This document shows, piece after piece, positions 26,201-37,921 of a DNA stretch of 64,000 nt. A program made the translations under genes and the position numbers. The stretch spans positions 5,012,003 to 5,076,002 of the forward strand of contig OY811976.1 of the NCBI GenBank assembly GCA_963681505.1, in the 5' to 3' direction. The first letter of the stretch is position 1; the number at the start of each line of letters is the position of its first letter. The notes beneath the pieces were generated by a model. It saw only the letters and a program-made list of their open reading frames with translations. It did no database searches and was not told where the DNA came from. The DNA is from Eunapius fragilis. Taxonomy: Eukaryota; Porifera; Demospongiae; Spongillida; Spongillidae.

Positions 26201-26646
26201 AGGGTTGGTAGCTGTCTTCCTCCATCGAACGAGCACGTCACCTACCGCTTTGTTACTAATAATTATGGCTTCTTTCCATTCGTCGTGGTCGTGGTATCCA
26301 ACTCGTCTGCCAACGTAAAACTGCTTGTCAAGAGTGTTCGCCTCCATTACTTTCACATTCCTTGCTTCCAACAAAATGGTTGCATTGGTCGTGAGATCCC
26401 TGAGCTAAGAATGGCCCCGTAGTTATATTAATTGCAACAGACATCCTAACTCACCTTTAGTAGATTCGGTTGCGGGCCGAGTTTTACAACTGTACCTCTG
26501 TACCATTGCGCTCTCCATTGTACGCGGACAGCCTTTTTTGGCTGAAGGGCTGGTAGAATAACAGATAACGTACAGCCATGCCACGCCCTACAACCCACGC
26601 GCTTACATTGCCCAGGCTCGTCTATTACTTTTGTGGCTTCGGCCAT
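23260..26646 (-). CDS. Orphan protein: Tudor/SH3-like modules, one Ig-like domain, disordered tail
   Basis: I do not recognise this gene as a known family. Seven exons join in phase: 26646-26455, 26404-25456, 25257-25126, 24920-24783, 24455-24404, 24346-23386 and 23325-23260, giving 829 residues. Residues about 1-130 hold two small beta-barrel-like segments, KKAVRVQWRAQWYRGTVVKL and YVGRRVGYHDHDEWKEAII, which look like Tudor/SH3-type modules. Residues about 150-380 are Pro/Ser/His/Met-rich. Residues 381-470 form an Ig-like domain with W (FTWHKN) and the F-strand motif DTGVYKC; the usual B-strand cysteine is not at its normal position. After it come VTYAEL (Y487, ITIM-like, across an exon junction), TEYVTL (ITSM-like, codons near 23871) and a basic cluster KRKKGFFNHKVFKREKMKK resembling a nuclear signal. 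No membrane segment is seen. A 48-bp in-frame segment early in exon 6 could be a tiny intron. Exon 3 also opens from an upstream ATG at 25327 with a signal-peptide-like start, so two genes or two promoters are possible. Confidence 0.7.
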
Positions 26647-26840
26647 GTACGAAGTACCCCGCCCTATCTGAACGTTTGTAAGCCCCGCCCCCGATATGTC
26701 GCGCCCATACACATGTATAAAAGTTTTGTGCCGGAGAATGTAATTCCAGCAGTACCGCAGTAATGTAAATTATTATTTTCGTGGTACGTGACACCTGTTA
26801 ACTCATAACGAATTATAATTTAGTGCGGAGATATTACAAG

Positions 26841-27412
26841 CAGTGGCGGCGGAAGGGGGGGGGGGGGGGGGGTGCAATTGCCCCCGGGCGCCGGGACAAG
26901 GGGGGCGCCTGCTAAGGCCAATTAAAAAAAGGCTAGGCCTACTAAACAAAGGGAAAACAATGATTCCATACAAGTTTAACTTAAGCTTGATCATGACAGG
27001 TAGACCTACATGTAAGCCTAAGTATGCCTATAAGCGCAAACCTAAGTGACGTCATATTGGAGAACGTGACGCACGTGGCAAGTATGCATGACGTCACTTC
27101 TTCTAACCTTAATTTTGTCAAATGTAATCTAACCTTAATTTTATCCAAGTTCTGCGATTTGAAAATACTAAAACAAAACAAAAGAAATTTAGACCTAGGC
27201 CTAATGATCATATGATAGCCAAGCCTCGACTTCAAAGTGTTAATACCGCAAATACCGCTATAGGTTATCTCCACTGTCAGGACCTCCACAAGGATAGCAA
27301 TTAAGACTGCACGGATGCGGGGGGGGGGGGGGGGGTGGGGGGAGGGGGGGGGGGGGGGGGGCGCCATATCATAATCTGCCCCCGGGCGCCAGAGACCCTC
27401 GCGCCGCCACTG
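26841..27412. mobile_element. Non-autonomous hAT element, 572 bp
   Basis: Terminal inverted repeats begin CAGTGGCGGCG at both ends, continuing to a shared CCCCCGGGCGCC near each end. ATTACAAG is directly repeated outside (26833-26840 and 27413-27420), a perfect 8-bp target duplication, the hAT hallmark. Long G runs lie inside both ends. There is no transposase ORF; the interior is AT-rich and unrecognised. It lies upstream of the Tudor/Ig gene. Confidence 0.9.
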
Positions 27413-27420
27413 ATTACAAG

Positions 27421-29270
27421 CAGAACGGAGCCTTTGACGTTCCGTAATGAATCTAAAAACGCATCGATTAGGGTCCGCCTCTTGACAAGGGTATCTTTTA
27501 TTTCCTGCTGCTATACCCTGTACTGCGTCGGTGCTGCTCTTTTCTAAGCGTTACACTTAGCTTTTTTGCATGTCTGGTCTCAAACCTGTCAGCCATCGCC
27601 ATGATAGAAACGCCCACAATAAGCACTGCCACTGTGTTAATTTTTTTAATTTTTTTATTTGCTTTGTACATAACACATATGCAAACAACATAGCATGAAT
27701 TATATGCAGTATTATACACTAATCTATTCAGGCATTATTATTATTATTCAATTATTAGACAAATGCACGTACAGGTAAACAAGTATTTAACTAGTAAACT
27801 ATGTAACTATGTATGAGTCAACCAATTAAGTAGAGGTCTGAGACTTTAGCACGGGGACCTGCCCTTGCAAGAAATGCTGTGGCATTCGAGCGCACAAGGG
27901 AAAGGTTTAGACTGGAATAAATGCTGTCCAGAGTGGTGGAAGTGGAGGAGTTAACCTGGACTGAAAGGCGGGAAGCAAGTTTCTTGAATGTATTAGAGGC
28001 TAGTCGGCCCCAGTGTTAGTAACAGGGACAGTGTGGGAGTGTGATTGGACGGTGCATGGGGGTTGAAAAAAAAACCATTCAATTCTATCACCCCAAAAAC
28101 TCCCTCCTCGTACATGTACACCACCCTTACCCCATGCATATTGACAACTCTTGGTGCAGCGTCACCTGTGCACAACTGCCAACTAGGCTGAATAAATATA
28201 ACAGTGTACAGAATTCGCGAACAGCACATACAGACAACCCAAACCACATCCAATGTATATCCACAAACACAGAACATATAGTCACCACGTAAACGACACT
28301 CAGAGCAGGGGCCAACTACCTACAGCTATTGCGATTTGAACCTAATTTATTTAGAGGTGGTGGGCCCACACCACCTCAGGGGAAAAAAACCTCTCTGTGT
28401 GAAGAAAAAACCTCTTTACACACTGCTCTCTGTACAACAAACATATCACTGCAGTTCCGGGGTAGAGTGTCTTCAGCTTCACCTGTGTAGTAGTGATCAT
28501 TAAGGAACGATTGGCCTCATGTTCAACCTGAGAAGTGCCCCCTCGGGGCCACAACAGTGCACACAGTGGTATTTCATACCCATAACAACACTAGCCATCT
28601 GGCAGCCGTCCGGCTGAACACAACCCACCTACACATACACCATCCTGCTGAACACAACAATTGCAATATGTAAAGTTTCCGGACACGTGCACTGACAACG
28701 TAGACTGATTTTCTTCCTGCTCAGATAACTTTGTATACCTCCACCTCCACGTGTACACATCACGTGCTGTACAACCAATCACATACAGAGGGAGCATAGT
28801 TTCTGTCTAATTCACTTTGCTCAACCGACAGAAACGTATATCAATAAGCTGCAATGTCTGACCGGGCACCATCTTCCATGCTTGCTGACATAGCAGAGAA
28901 TGGGTCAGTTTGGAATGAATAACTTCTCAAAGGGTTGGAAGAGCATTGCAATGTCAGGGACTATTCTGACCAAATAAGACCATTTGTGTACCAAACCATG
29001 AGTAAATGCAGAATTCGAATGCACTGCGTGCTAGTAGTAGCAATGTAGGATAATGTAAGCAAGTTGTTCACCCAGTTGTGTCAACTTTGTTCATCACACG
29101 TTGACTACCCCTACCAATGGGACACAATGCACTATACTGAATTACTGCATTTTAATAGCACAAAGCAATGTCATGCAGTTATATAAATTGTATTATTGCA
29201 GGTAACAGTTGCACTCATTTTAAATACTGATGGAGTGAGGCCCATCTGCTCAATTTGATAGTAACCCTAA
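27421..29270. other. Intergenic, nothing recognised
   Basis: About 1.85 kb without a convincing gene. The ORFs present are short, unsplit and without recognisable motifs. A 9-bp-arm inverted repeat (GAGGTGGTG...CACCACCTC) lies near 28356. No RNA gene was found. Confidence 0.55.
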
Positions 29271-29989
29271 TCATGTTGCACTTGATCCCTGATGGAAGAA
29301 GTTTTGTAAATGTTGTGACGTAGCTATATCCAAGCTGCAATCAAGCATAGTGCTGAGAGGTGCTGTAGCAATGCGTGAGATAGTCCCACAACCGTCCATA
29401 AGAACCAAGCTTTCGTGCCGTCCAATACCAAGCTGTTCAACTACGTTAATAATCGCATCCTCCGAGAGCAGCTGCTCTTGTAGTCTGGACAACCTTTCGC
29501 GAATCGTACAGCTGAGTGGTTTCGACGTGACTCTTGTTATGGCAAGCATTGTTTCAATGCATTCAGTTGAGTTATGAACTGGAAGGAACCGTAGCGAACT
29601 CGCAAGATAGTTCTGTTGAAGCACCATGAACGTCGCCTGCTCGTTGTTAAAAAACATTGGGGCACAAAGAAGAACATAACACTTGTGGTGCAAAGTTGCG
29701 AACTTCTCCAAGTTAGCTAGGAGGTCAGATTCGATTCGATGAGGAGGTTGCGGAGGCCATTTTTCGAGCACATCACTTATAGGAATGACCATGAAAGCAG
29801 CTGATGACTGCGGGAAAAGACAGGTATGGTACAAAGTACCTGATGAAACTGAAATACAAAACTTTAATTTGTCACACCAACGTATTGTTCAATATCATAT
29901 ATACCTCTAATTTTGTGCTGTTGAATTTGTAACTGGTGATGTATCTCGCTTTTCTCTAACGATTTACTAATTATAACTACTTTATCCAT
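29271..29989 (-). CDS. SPO16: SPO16-like meiotic protein (C1orf146 family)
   Basis: Two exons, 29989-29905 and 29848-29271, join in phase to 220 residues (human C1orf146/SPO16 is about 180). The best-conserved block is ASSLRFLPVHNSTECIETML followed by AITRVTSKP, closely matching human LGCNLRILPVHNTVNAINLM then AKTTSKP. The N-terminus MDKVVIISKSLEKSEIHHQL also fits the family's opening beta strand. SPO16 forms the XPF-like pair with SHOC1/ZIP2 that stabilises meiotic recombination intermediates and promotes crossovers. The C-terminal 60 residues extend past the human protein. It is divergent from ODAD2, with 91 bp between start codons. Confidence 0.85.
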
Positions 29990-30080
29990 CCTTACGCGAT
30001 CTCTACATAAACGAAATTACAGCTGTTAGTTGTTCGATCACGTGACGTATTGCCATGGCAATTGGCTCGAAAAACAAAAG
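29990..30080. promoter_or_regulatory. 91-bp divergent promoter, SPO16 / ODAD2
   Basis: The two start codons face away from each other with 91 bp between them, so both core promoters and 5' UTRs must share this stretch. It contains CACGTGACGT (an E-box overlapping a CRE-like core) at about 30039-30048 and the palindromic X-box beside it. No TATA box is visible. Transcription starts could also lie inside the opposite gene's first exon. Confidence 0.75.
30049..30062. promoter_or_regulatory. Palindromic RFX X-box
   Basis: ATTGCCATGGCAAT is a perfect 14-bp palindrome and fits the RFX X-box consensus (two GTTGCC-like half-sites facing each other). It lies 19 bp upstream of the ODAD2 start codon. 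RFX factors control cilium genes across animals, which fits ODAD2, a motile-cilium protein. Binding is inferred from the motif only. Confidence 0.75.
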
Positions 30081-30460
30081 ATGGGAGCAGCATTATCCTG
30101 CCGTGCGCAGTGGACATCGGCTACCGACAAAGGAGCGAAACTTGCTTTTTCCAAAGCGAATGAGGCTTTTCTTTTGGAAATTCTAGAGAACGTTGAAAGT
30201 TTATGCCGGGGACATCCAAGGGAGGCTTCGGTTATATTTAAGAGACCATTTATATGGACCAGTTCATTGGCACTGGAGGCTTTCGATTCCTTCAAATCAG
30301 ATGAGAACTACAAGTTTAGGTATGAAATGTTATGTGAACAAGGAAATGATAATTAATCATGCGCAGTGACACGGGAATCGTATCGAAAGCTCAGGACAGC
30401 CATGCAACTCCTCTGCTGAGCGTCGCTCAGGTGTGTGAATCTGACTGAACTATTATTTTA

Positions 30461-30547
<87 letters not shown>

Positions 30548-33500
30548 CATCTGCACTTTACTTTTGATTTACAGAGTGCTGGAGGGCTGGAAATACGAGC
30601 GTTGAGCTTCAGCCAACTTTGGAATGTTCTGCATTGTGCTGGCGCAAAGAAACTGAAAGAACTTCAACTTTGCCTCGAAGGTATATACACTAGCTGACTT
30701 GCACTGCATGCCTGCTTGCTCCTTGAGGTATACATTGTGTCCTTAGGTCCCCAATCTATAAATAAAAATGTTTGACTACTTACAATATCTAACATTACAA
30801 AACTTGGGATTGTGGCAGCGAAAAGAGATCTAACGCTTCAAGATTTCAAATTATTTCATATTCAAAGGGTCTCTACAACTTCTTTCTTATGCACTTGAAA
30901 TTAAACTGTCAATCATAGAGTTACAGTGGCCAGAATTTTTAATTACGCGTACATTTTAATTGTCTACACGTCAACATTGATTCTCCTTCCTGGAAATTTT
31001 TTGTAATATACAAATTCTATCATTCCAATTTATATTTTATGTTGCAGCAAACCAGGATCCCATAGCCACAATCATGGGAGCTGCCTTCTCATCAAATGGA
31101 GGTGCGCCTGGAACAACCACCCTCCTTGAAATTCACGAGCTTCTGGCTAGAGAAAGGGCTCGTGGAGGAGAAGTGTCAGCCGATGAATTGGATTCCTCTT
31201 TCAGGCTTCTCTTGTTGTTGAACAGTCTGGATCTTAAATTGCTTCACTCGTCAGTAAAGAAGATGGGACAGTGAGTGGTGTATACCTTACCAAGTTATTT
31301 GCATGATCTGAACCTTTGTACTACAGAGAAATTCGGCTCTCACCTCAAACTGTTCAGGTAGTTTATTTGCTCTGTACCACAGTTATACTTGTTAGAGTGA
31401 TGTTAAAATTGCGCTTGTCCGTGCAGTCTGAAGTTGAATTGCTTTTAAAGTTCAGTGGAGACACAGACAGCACTTGTTTACATCACATTGCCTTTACGTC
31501 AGGTAGTTAACTACCCTTCTAACAACTCACTGCAGGGCTTTTGAATATGAATTCCCTCATACAGATATAACATTTTCTAATGGTTGTAGGGCACCTCCTT
31601 GGAGGCAGGTACTTGGTGATATTTGCTACATTCAGGCAAAACCCCATGATGGAGATCTGCTTTGTATCACTGCCAGCACAGAAGGCTACTTCATTGTCAA
31701 GGTGTGCAAACTGGTGGATTATGTTAACTTAGCAAACCCTGAACTATTCTCCCAGGGAACTGGTACTGCCGAAGACTTTAAGCGAATTGGAGACATCTAT
31801 TCTAGCCTTGTAGACCTCCTGAAGGTACATAGTCAGCACTTCTGCAATAGAATTGCCAGTCAGGTAACCTTTTCAATTACAATGTTCAAATCTTGAAATG
31901 CAAGTAATCTTTTTTTGGTTCTTTATTTACAGGAATTCATGTATGTGGAAGCGGATAAGGTTATTCCAGAGCCTGATGCAAAAGCTGAATTCATTGATAT
32001 GGCTGCTGAACCTAACCCCATCCATCATACAGATGACCCTGCTTCTGTGGTTGATACAAGGTTTGCATTTACAAGGGTGTTGCAACCTATAGAGCCTGTC
32101 TGGCCATGGCTGTACTAATTTTTAAACCAGTGGCACCCAACCCCCTACATATTTTGCAGGAGTTTTTAATGTTCAGCGCTTCCCCACACTCCATAGCTTT
32201 GTGAGAGAGTGCTCCCCTCCATGGGATGATGGGTGTGGTTGCCCCTCCCCCTGGCTGTACTGAATATTTAACCCTTTTGACACCCCTGACTAAACGTTTC
32301 CTATCATGATTTATCACTCTGTACTTACATTTTCATCCACAGCAGCAAGACTACCACCAAAAAGAAGACTCTTATTGGTGGAAAGAAAACCCCACAGAGC
32401 AACTTTGATACTCCAAAATCTAATACTCAGCCCTCATCCCGGTGGAAGTCATTGGGAATGGGCAAAGATGCCCCTGATGCATCACCACAAAATTTGATGC
32501 CATCCAGGTTGGTAACTTTTTTTGCCTGTCAGCACTCTTGTTCATTCTCCTCAGCTACTGAATCTGTTCATTATTTCTGCTACTGAAAATGTTCATTATT
32601 TTGATGTACTAGCACCCAAAAAACAAGAGGATCTATTGATGTCACTTCACAACTCTCAAAACGCAAGTCATCTATCTCTAGCATCAAATCTAGGTCAAGG
32701 TAAGTTGCCATGTTTATGAAGTTGCCAGTGAGTCATGGTGAACTTTGTTGATGCAGAACCAGTCACAGGTCACTGCAACCTGATAGCGACGTAAGTGATA
32801 GTAGCTCTGATACAAGTGAAGAGGAGGAACAACAGGAGAGGCGACCAGTAAGTATTTGTATCATATCATATACTGAACTGTGACTTGCTTTTAAGGAATC
32901 AAATGCAGACTTGCCAAGTGAGTACTGGCAAATACAGAAGTTGATTCGATATTTGAAGGTTAGTTTGTGGTGTGTGTATGTGTGTGGTGGGAGGGTGTGT
33001 GTTCATAAATTTGCATTGAACTCTCCCATGTTCCTGGGTGCTAACATCTACTACCATTTGGACATGCAGGGTGGAAATCAGACTGCAACTGTCATAGCAC
33101 TGTGTGCTATTCTGGACTTTGACCTTAAATTGGAGGCCAGCCATCTTGCGATCAGGGACTCTGGAGGATTGGATCTGCTTATCAATTTACTGGAAACAGA
33201 TGATGTGAAATGCAAAATTGGTACTTTAAAAATTCTTCGAGAAATATCACAGAATACACAGACCAGGAAGGCCATTGTGGACCTAGCAGGTAACAATTGA
33301 ATTTGCATTAGTAAAATGATGTGCATTAAATAAACACTTCACTTCACATTGATTTGATTCGATCATGATGTTGTAAAAACCCTGTAAGCATATTTAATGC
33401 TATTAAGAGGCATTCAAAAAGCCTCACATTTGCCAACTAACTGCAACCATTACAACTGTTACCATGTTTAGGCACCTGGGAAGTTAATTTTCTGAGAGCC

Positions 33501-36500
33501 TACATACTAATTTGGACTGCCAATCGGTAATATCGTATGTTTTCTAGCGGTACACATCAATGCAAGTGTAGCCATATTTTGGCCTGCCTTGAAAGGTTGC
33601 AAAATGAGCAGAAGCCAGTTTTTCAATAATAATATTATGTCATTATGTATTTTGACTTACCAATTTGTCATTATTGTGCATTCAGGACTTCCGATGTTAG
33701 TACAAATACTGCAATATCCCAATCGTGAACTTAAATGCTTAGCAGCTGAGACCATTGCAAATGTTGCAAAGTTCAAACGGTCAAGACGCATTGTTAGACA
33801 GAATGATGGCATCAAGAGACTGGTATGTTAACAAGCAATACTTAATTATTATGCCAAGTGGAATATATATATGTTGCTTTTAACATCCACTGTTTACTTT
33901 AATTAGCAAAGTTTATATTTAATTTCTGTAATGTACTGACAAAATGTGTAACATGTGCATGTACTCAACACCACAATGCCCAGCAGTATGCACCTTGATT
34001 TGCCAGCCACATTCCGTGAATTATTGTTGCTATGCAGTAGAGTCCAGTTTACACCTTCGCCCTTTCTCGCTTCAGCTGTTGGTTCATTTGGCCTCATTTC
34101 CATGCCATACAAATCCAAATTGGTACTGTGAATATTATCCACCCTCAATATATATTTTTGCTGTTTGGAAAAAGGACATGATCACCATGCCTTCCTATGA
34201 TGTGCTCAACAGTGTGAAATAAACAATGGCATGTAAATTTAGACAGATGTGCACACACACAGGTAGGCATATACATCCACTCCATCATGCAGACTGGGCT
34301 CTGCCACTTAACTGAAGTAGAGGTTAAATTTCGAAGTGGAATTTATGGTTTGGTTACAATTGCTTCAGGAGTGTTTTACCTTTCTGTGTTAGGTTGACCT
34401 ACTTGTTAACCCAGGCCGCCCAAGCTCACCTGTTACTGGTGAAAGGTCAGACCTTGATGTGGCCAGGAGTGCAGCCCTTGGTCTCTGGAGCTGCTCAAAG
34501 AGCAGGAAGAATAAAATTGTATGCACTGTCATTCCTCGCTATAGTTTGCTGAGATGGTTTTTTTTTTTTTTTTGTCTTTTGACCTGGCAAGGCATTGCTG
34601 AAAACAGGTGCCGTGCCACAGCTGGGAAAGCTTCTGCAATGTGATAGTGACACTGTGTTGATACCTGTTGTGGGCACTCTGCAAGAATGTGCATCAGAGG
34701 TTTGTGTGTACATAAGTGTTTGTCTATTGAATTATGTGAACTCTTGTGCATATTAAGAAAACCTACCAAGAGCTCATTCAGAAGGAGGGTATGGTGGAGT
34801 ATCTTGTGAAAGGCCTTAAGACTCAGAATGAAGAACTTCAAAGACACTGTGCTTCTGCAATATTTAAGGTGAATTGATGCACTTACATGTGTAATTTTAA
34901 AAAGAAGTCATTAACTACATGTATCTAGTAGAGTTGTTAATACTACTGTATACAATATTGTTGTCGTTTATGCCAATAATGTTTACTCTTATACTTGTAA
35001 CAAGTGGTGCATGTACATTTACATGTGCACCTGTTTATGCCAGTAGATGTAAACAGGATGTTTATCCACTTTCATTGTACCATTGGACAAAATGAGCTGA
35101 TTATATGTATTAATGGAAGAACATGTGCTCTGAAGTGTACCACTCATTCATTGCAAATGTAATCTTGTATACCATTGAATTAAATAAAGTGGTACAAATA
35201 GGCAAACCTACTGAGTAATTTCCTACCACATCAGTGTGCAGAATCTGATGCCACTCGGACACTAGTAAGGGAGTATGGAGGATTGGACCCCCTTGTGTCT
35301 CTGCTAGGCAAGACTGCTAACAAGGATCTCTTGTGTGCAGTCACAGGTGCTGTGTGGAAGTGTAGCAAGAACATGCAGAATGCAACACGGTATTATGAGC
35401 AAGGCTCCACCCTGGATCTGTATGCCTTAATTCTTATTGAAAACTCTTCATAGGTTCAAGGAGTTGAAAGCAATGGAACAGTTGGTAGCTCTTCTTTCTA
35501 ACCAGCCGGAAGAGGTGGGGTCATGCCATGTGCGCAAGGACCACACTCCTTACCATTTTTGCTTGGATCTCTTATGCTTCAGGTGTTGGTGAATGTGGTA
35601 GGGGGTCTTGGTGAGTGTGCCGCTCATGACCCTGATAGCAGAGCTAGTATTCGCAAAGCTGGTGGGCTGGTCCCTCTCGTGCAGCTACTGACAGGGACAA
35701 ATCACTCGTTGCTTATAAACACCACCAAAGTCGTTGGAGCTTGTGCACTTGATGCAGACAGCATGACGTGAGTATGCCTCTGTTTCAAACCTTGTAATAG
35801 ATTTTGTTATTGTCAGTGTACCACCAGCAATGCACCTGTTCTGCTTGAACATGTATTTCCATTTATAACATTTTTTACATCCACGTGTATTTATATTGTC
35901 ATAGTGTATTATGCATACGTACTTGCTGCACACTGTGAAGTGTACACTTTATTTTAACCTGTATGCATGTATGTATGTATGCAGTGTGATTGACAAACAA
36001 GATGGAGTGAGGTTACTGTGGTCATTGCTGAAGTCTGTCAACCCTGAGGTGTGTTCATAGATACATACATATCTTTGTATGTTTGTGCTGGTGGCAGATC
36101 CTATCCAGGGTGTGTGGGGAAGGAAGAAGAGAGAGGAGGGGTTTATTAAGGTGCAGCTTCTATTACTATATGCAGCATTCTCCTAATCCTTTGGGTGCAC
36201 ACTCTTCTCTGTACTTGCTGCACATACCAAAATAAAATAAGTACACCAGTTACCCAAATTCAGTGTTGAGTATGTGTGTGTGTGTGTTGTTGTTGTTGTT
36301 GTTGTTGTGTTGAATTGCTCCTAAACCCCCCACCCCCAGGTGCAGGCTTGTGCTGCCTGGGCGATATGTCCCTGCATAGAGAACGCCAAGGATGCTGGGG
36401 AGCTGGTGCGATCGTTCGTGGGGGGCCTGGAACTCATAGTTGGCCTGCTCAAATCTGATGTCTTGGAGGTTTTAGCAGCTGTGTGCGCTGCAATCGCCAA

Positions 36501-37280
36501 GATCGCCAAGGATGAGGAGAACCTTGGTGTGCTGACAGACCACGGTGTGGTCCCACTCCTAGCCAAGCTGGCAAACACTGTAACTGATCTTTTTTTTATT
36601 TTTGCATTGAAAAATACCAATGGAATTCATATTTGTTAACATCTTTCACAGGATAGCGACCATCTAAGAAAACATCTGTGCGATGCTATTGCACGGTATG
36701 CGGTTTTTTCGGTTTATATTGTAACATGCAATCACTCTGGGGGGCTGTTGTGCTCTATTTAAGGTGTTGTATGTGGCGCAATAATCGTATTGCATTTGGA
36801 CAAGCATCGGCTGTGGCTCCTCTTGTGTCCTATCTCCAGTCCCCAGACCTACTGGTGCACCGATCTACAGCTTGTGCACTGCATCAGCTCTCCAAAGACC
36901 CTGGGAACTGCATCACCATGCACGAAGCTGGCATTGTACAGGTTGGTGCTGACATGTGATATGCTTTTGTGTATGGATGGTTTCCCAATTATTGGGTACA
37001 TGACTCTTTTATTATGGCTAGTAACATTGCCAGTGACAAATGATAACTGAAAATCTGTAGTATAGCTTGCACGTTAACTTGCATTGTAATCATCCATAAC
37101 CTAACTGTCTAATGTCCTGGGCATCTACTGTGGGGCATATATCATGTAACCAATCTTCTCCTACAGCTTCTCCTTAGTATGGTGGGCTCCACTGATGAAG
37201 TCCTACAAGAAGCAGCTGCTGGATGCATTGGTAACATACGCCACCTGGCACTTGCAAATGAAAAGGCCAAGTTCAAGTAG
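30081..37280 (+). CDS. ODAD2: ODAD2 / ARMC4, outer dynein arm docking protein
   Basis: Armadillo-repeat subunit of the outer-dynein-arm docking complex of motile cilia. Exons: 30081-30319, 30367-30430, 30575-30680, 31048-31270, 31327-31357, 31427-31497, 31536-31701, 31756-31863, 31933-32060, 32343-32507, 32613-32699, 32757-32847, 32896-32958, 33070-33289, 33686-33822, 34393-34518, 34592-34699, 34758-34868, 35235-35389, 35454-35514, 35583-35767, 35985-36048, 36340-36579, 36652-36695, 36764-36941 and 37167-37280. The 26 exons give 1094 residues (human 1044). The N-terminus ([18 protein letters not shown]) and CRAPPWRQ...KPHDGD match the ARMC4 N-terminal region. An acidic, serine-rich linker leads to [11 protein letters not shown] and [12 protein letters not shown], where the armadillo repeats start. 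The C-terminus ends [18 protein letters not shown]. The junction at 31497/31536 is uncertain: the in-phase donor is weak and the intron only 38 bp. The 54-bp segment 31702-31755 is in frame and could be retained. Confidence 0.95.
30463..30543. repeat. TC microsatellite
   Basis: An almost pure TC run in ODAD2 intron 2. It supplies a long polypyrimidine tract just before the exon 3 acceptor. Confidence 0.95.
30805..31010. mobile_element. MITE family B, degraded copy B3
   Basis: In ODAD2 intron 3. The left end GGGATTGTGGCAGCGAAAAG matches family B; internal blocks such as 'caaattatttcat' and 'catagagttacagtgg' also match. The right terminal repeat has decayed beyond recognition, so this is an older copy. 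Confidence 0.6.
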
Positions 37281-37382
37281 TTATATTTGAAACTAATATG
37301 TTTCTTTCTTCATGTCTCCTTCACTTATACTACACCATCAAAGTTCACTTATTTGGATTTCTTTCCCATTTAACTGTAGTCA

Positions 37383-37921
37383 TCTAATACTATAATTTCC
37401 ATCGTACGTACGTACGTCCGTACGTACGTACGTACGTACGTACGTACGTCCGCGTAACTCATTTATATACTCGGCCTAGCGCCTATTGGTTGCTGGGTAT
37501 GTACGCGTACCTAGCTACCAATAGAAACGACCACCTCCCACACAAAAGGCGGTCGCAATGACAGCTGGTTTCCACTTCACATTTAATATCTAAAAAAATT
37601 TTTCAATATTTCTTGAATTCAAAGTGGGGCCGGGGAACTGCATAAGTGCCGAAACAATAAATGCAACGCTATTGTGGTTCACTCTCAAGTCTCATCGTAC
37701 AGGCCGAGAACATGTAGTTACTACCTGAAATTGCGCGGGCATGTTATAGAGGTTGCGTAGTAACCGTATGTTAGAACAGGTGATGTGCAACATTTGGTAA
37801 AACAGCCGGTAAAAAAAGAGGAGCTAGGAGGTAGACCAACTGTTCATCTGGCAAATGAATAGCGAGACGAATAACAGCGAGACGAATAATCAGCCCGTGA
37901 TTTTTCACGGGGACACGCTAG
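37383..37921 (+). mobile_element. Helitron-like non-autonomous element, 539 bp
   Basis: Starts with TC after an A and ends with CTAG before a T, as Helitrons do. A hairpin (CCCGTGA...TCACGGG) lies 7 bp before the terminal CTAG. A CGTA microsatellite (37404-37450) lies near the 5' end, and 'gagacgaataa' is duplicated near the 3' end. There is no Rep/helicase ORF. It sits about 100 bp after the ODAD2 stop codon. The 5' boundary is less certain than the 3' one. Confidence 0.6.

Noticed and set aside
27498-27719. 73-codon minus ORF ending in a basic tail
   Set aside because: Short, unsplit, no relatives recognised, and AT-rich at its start.
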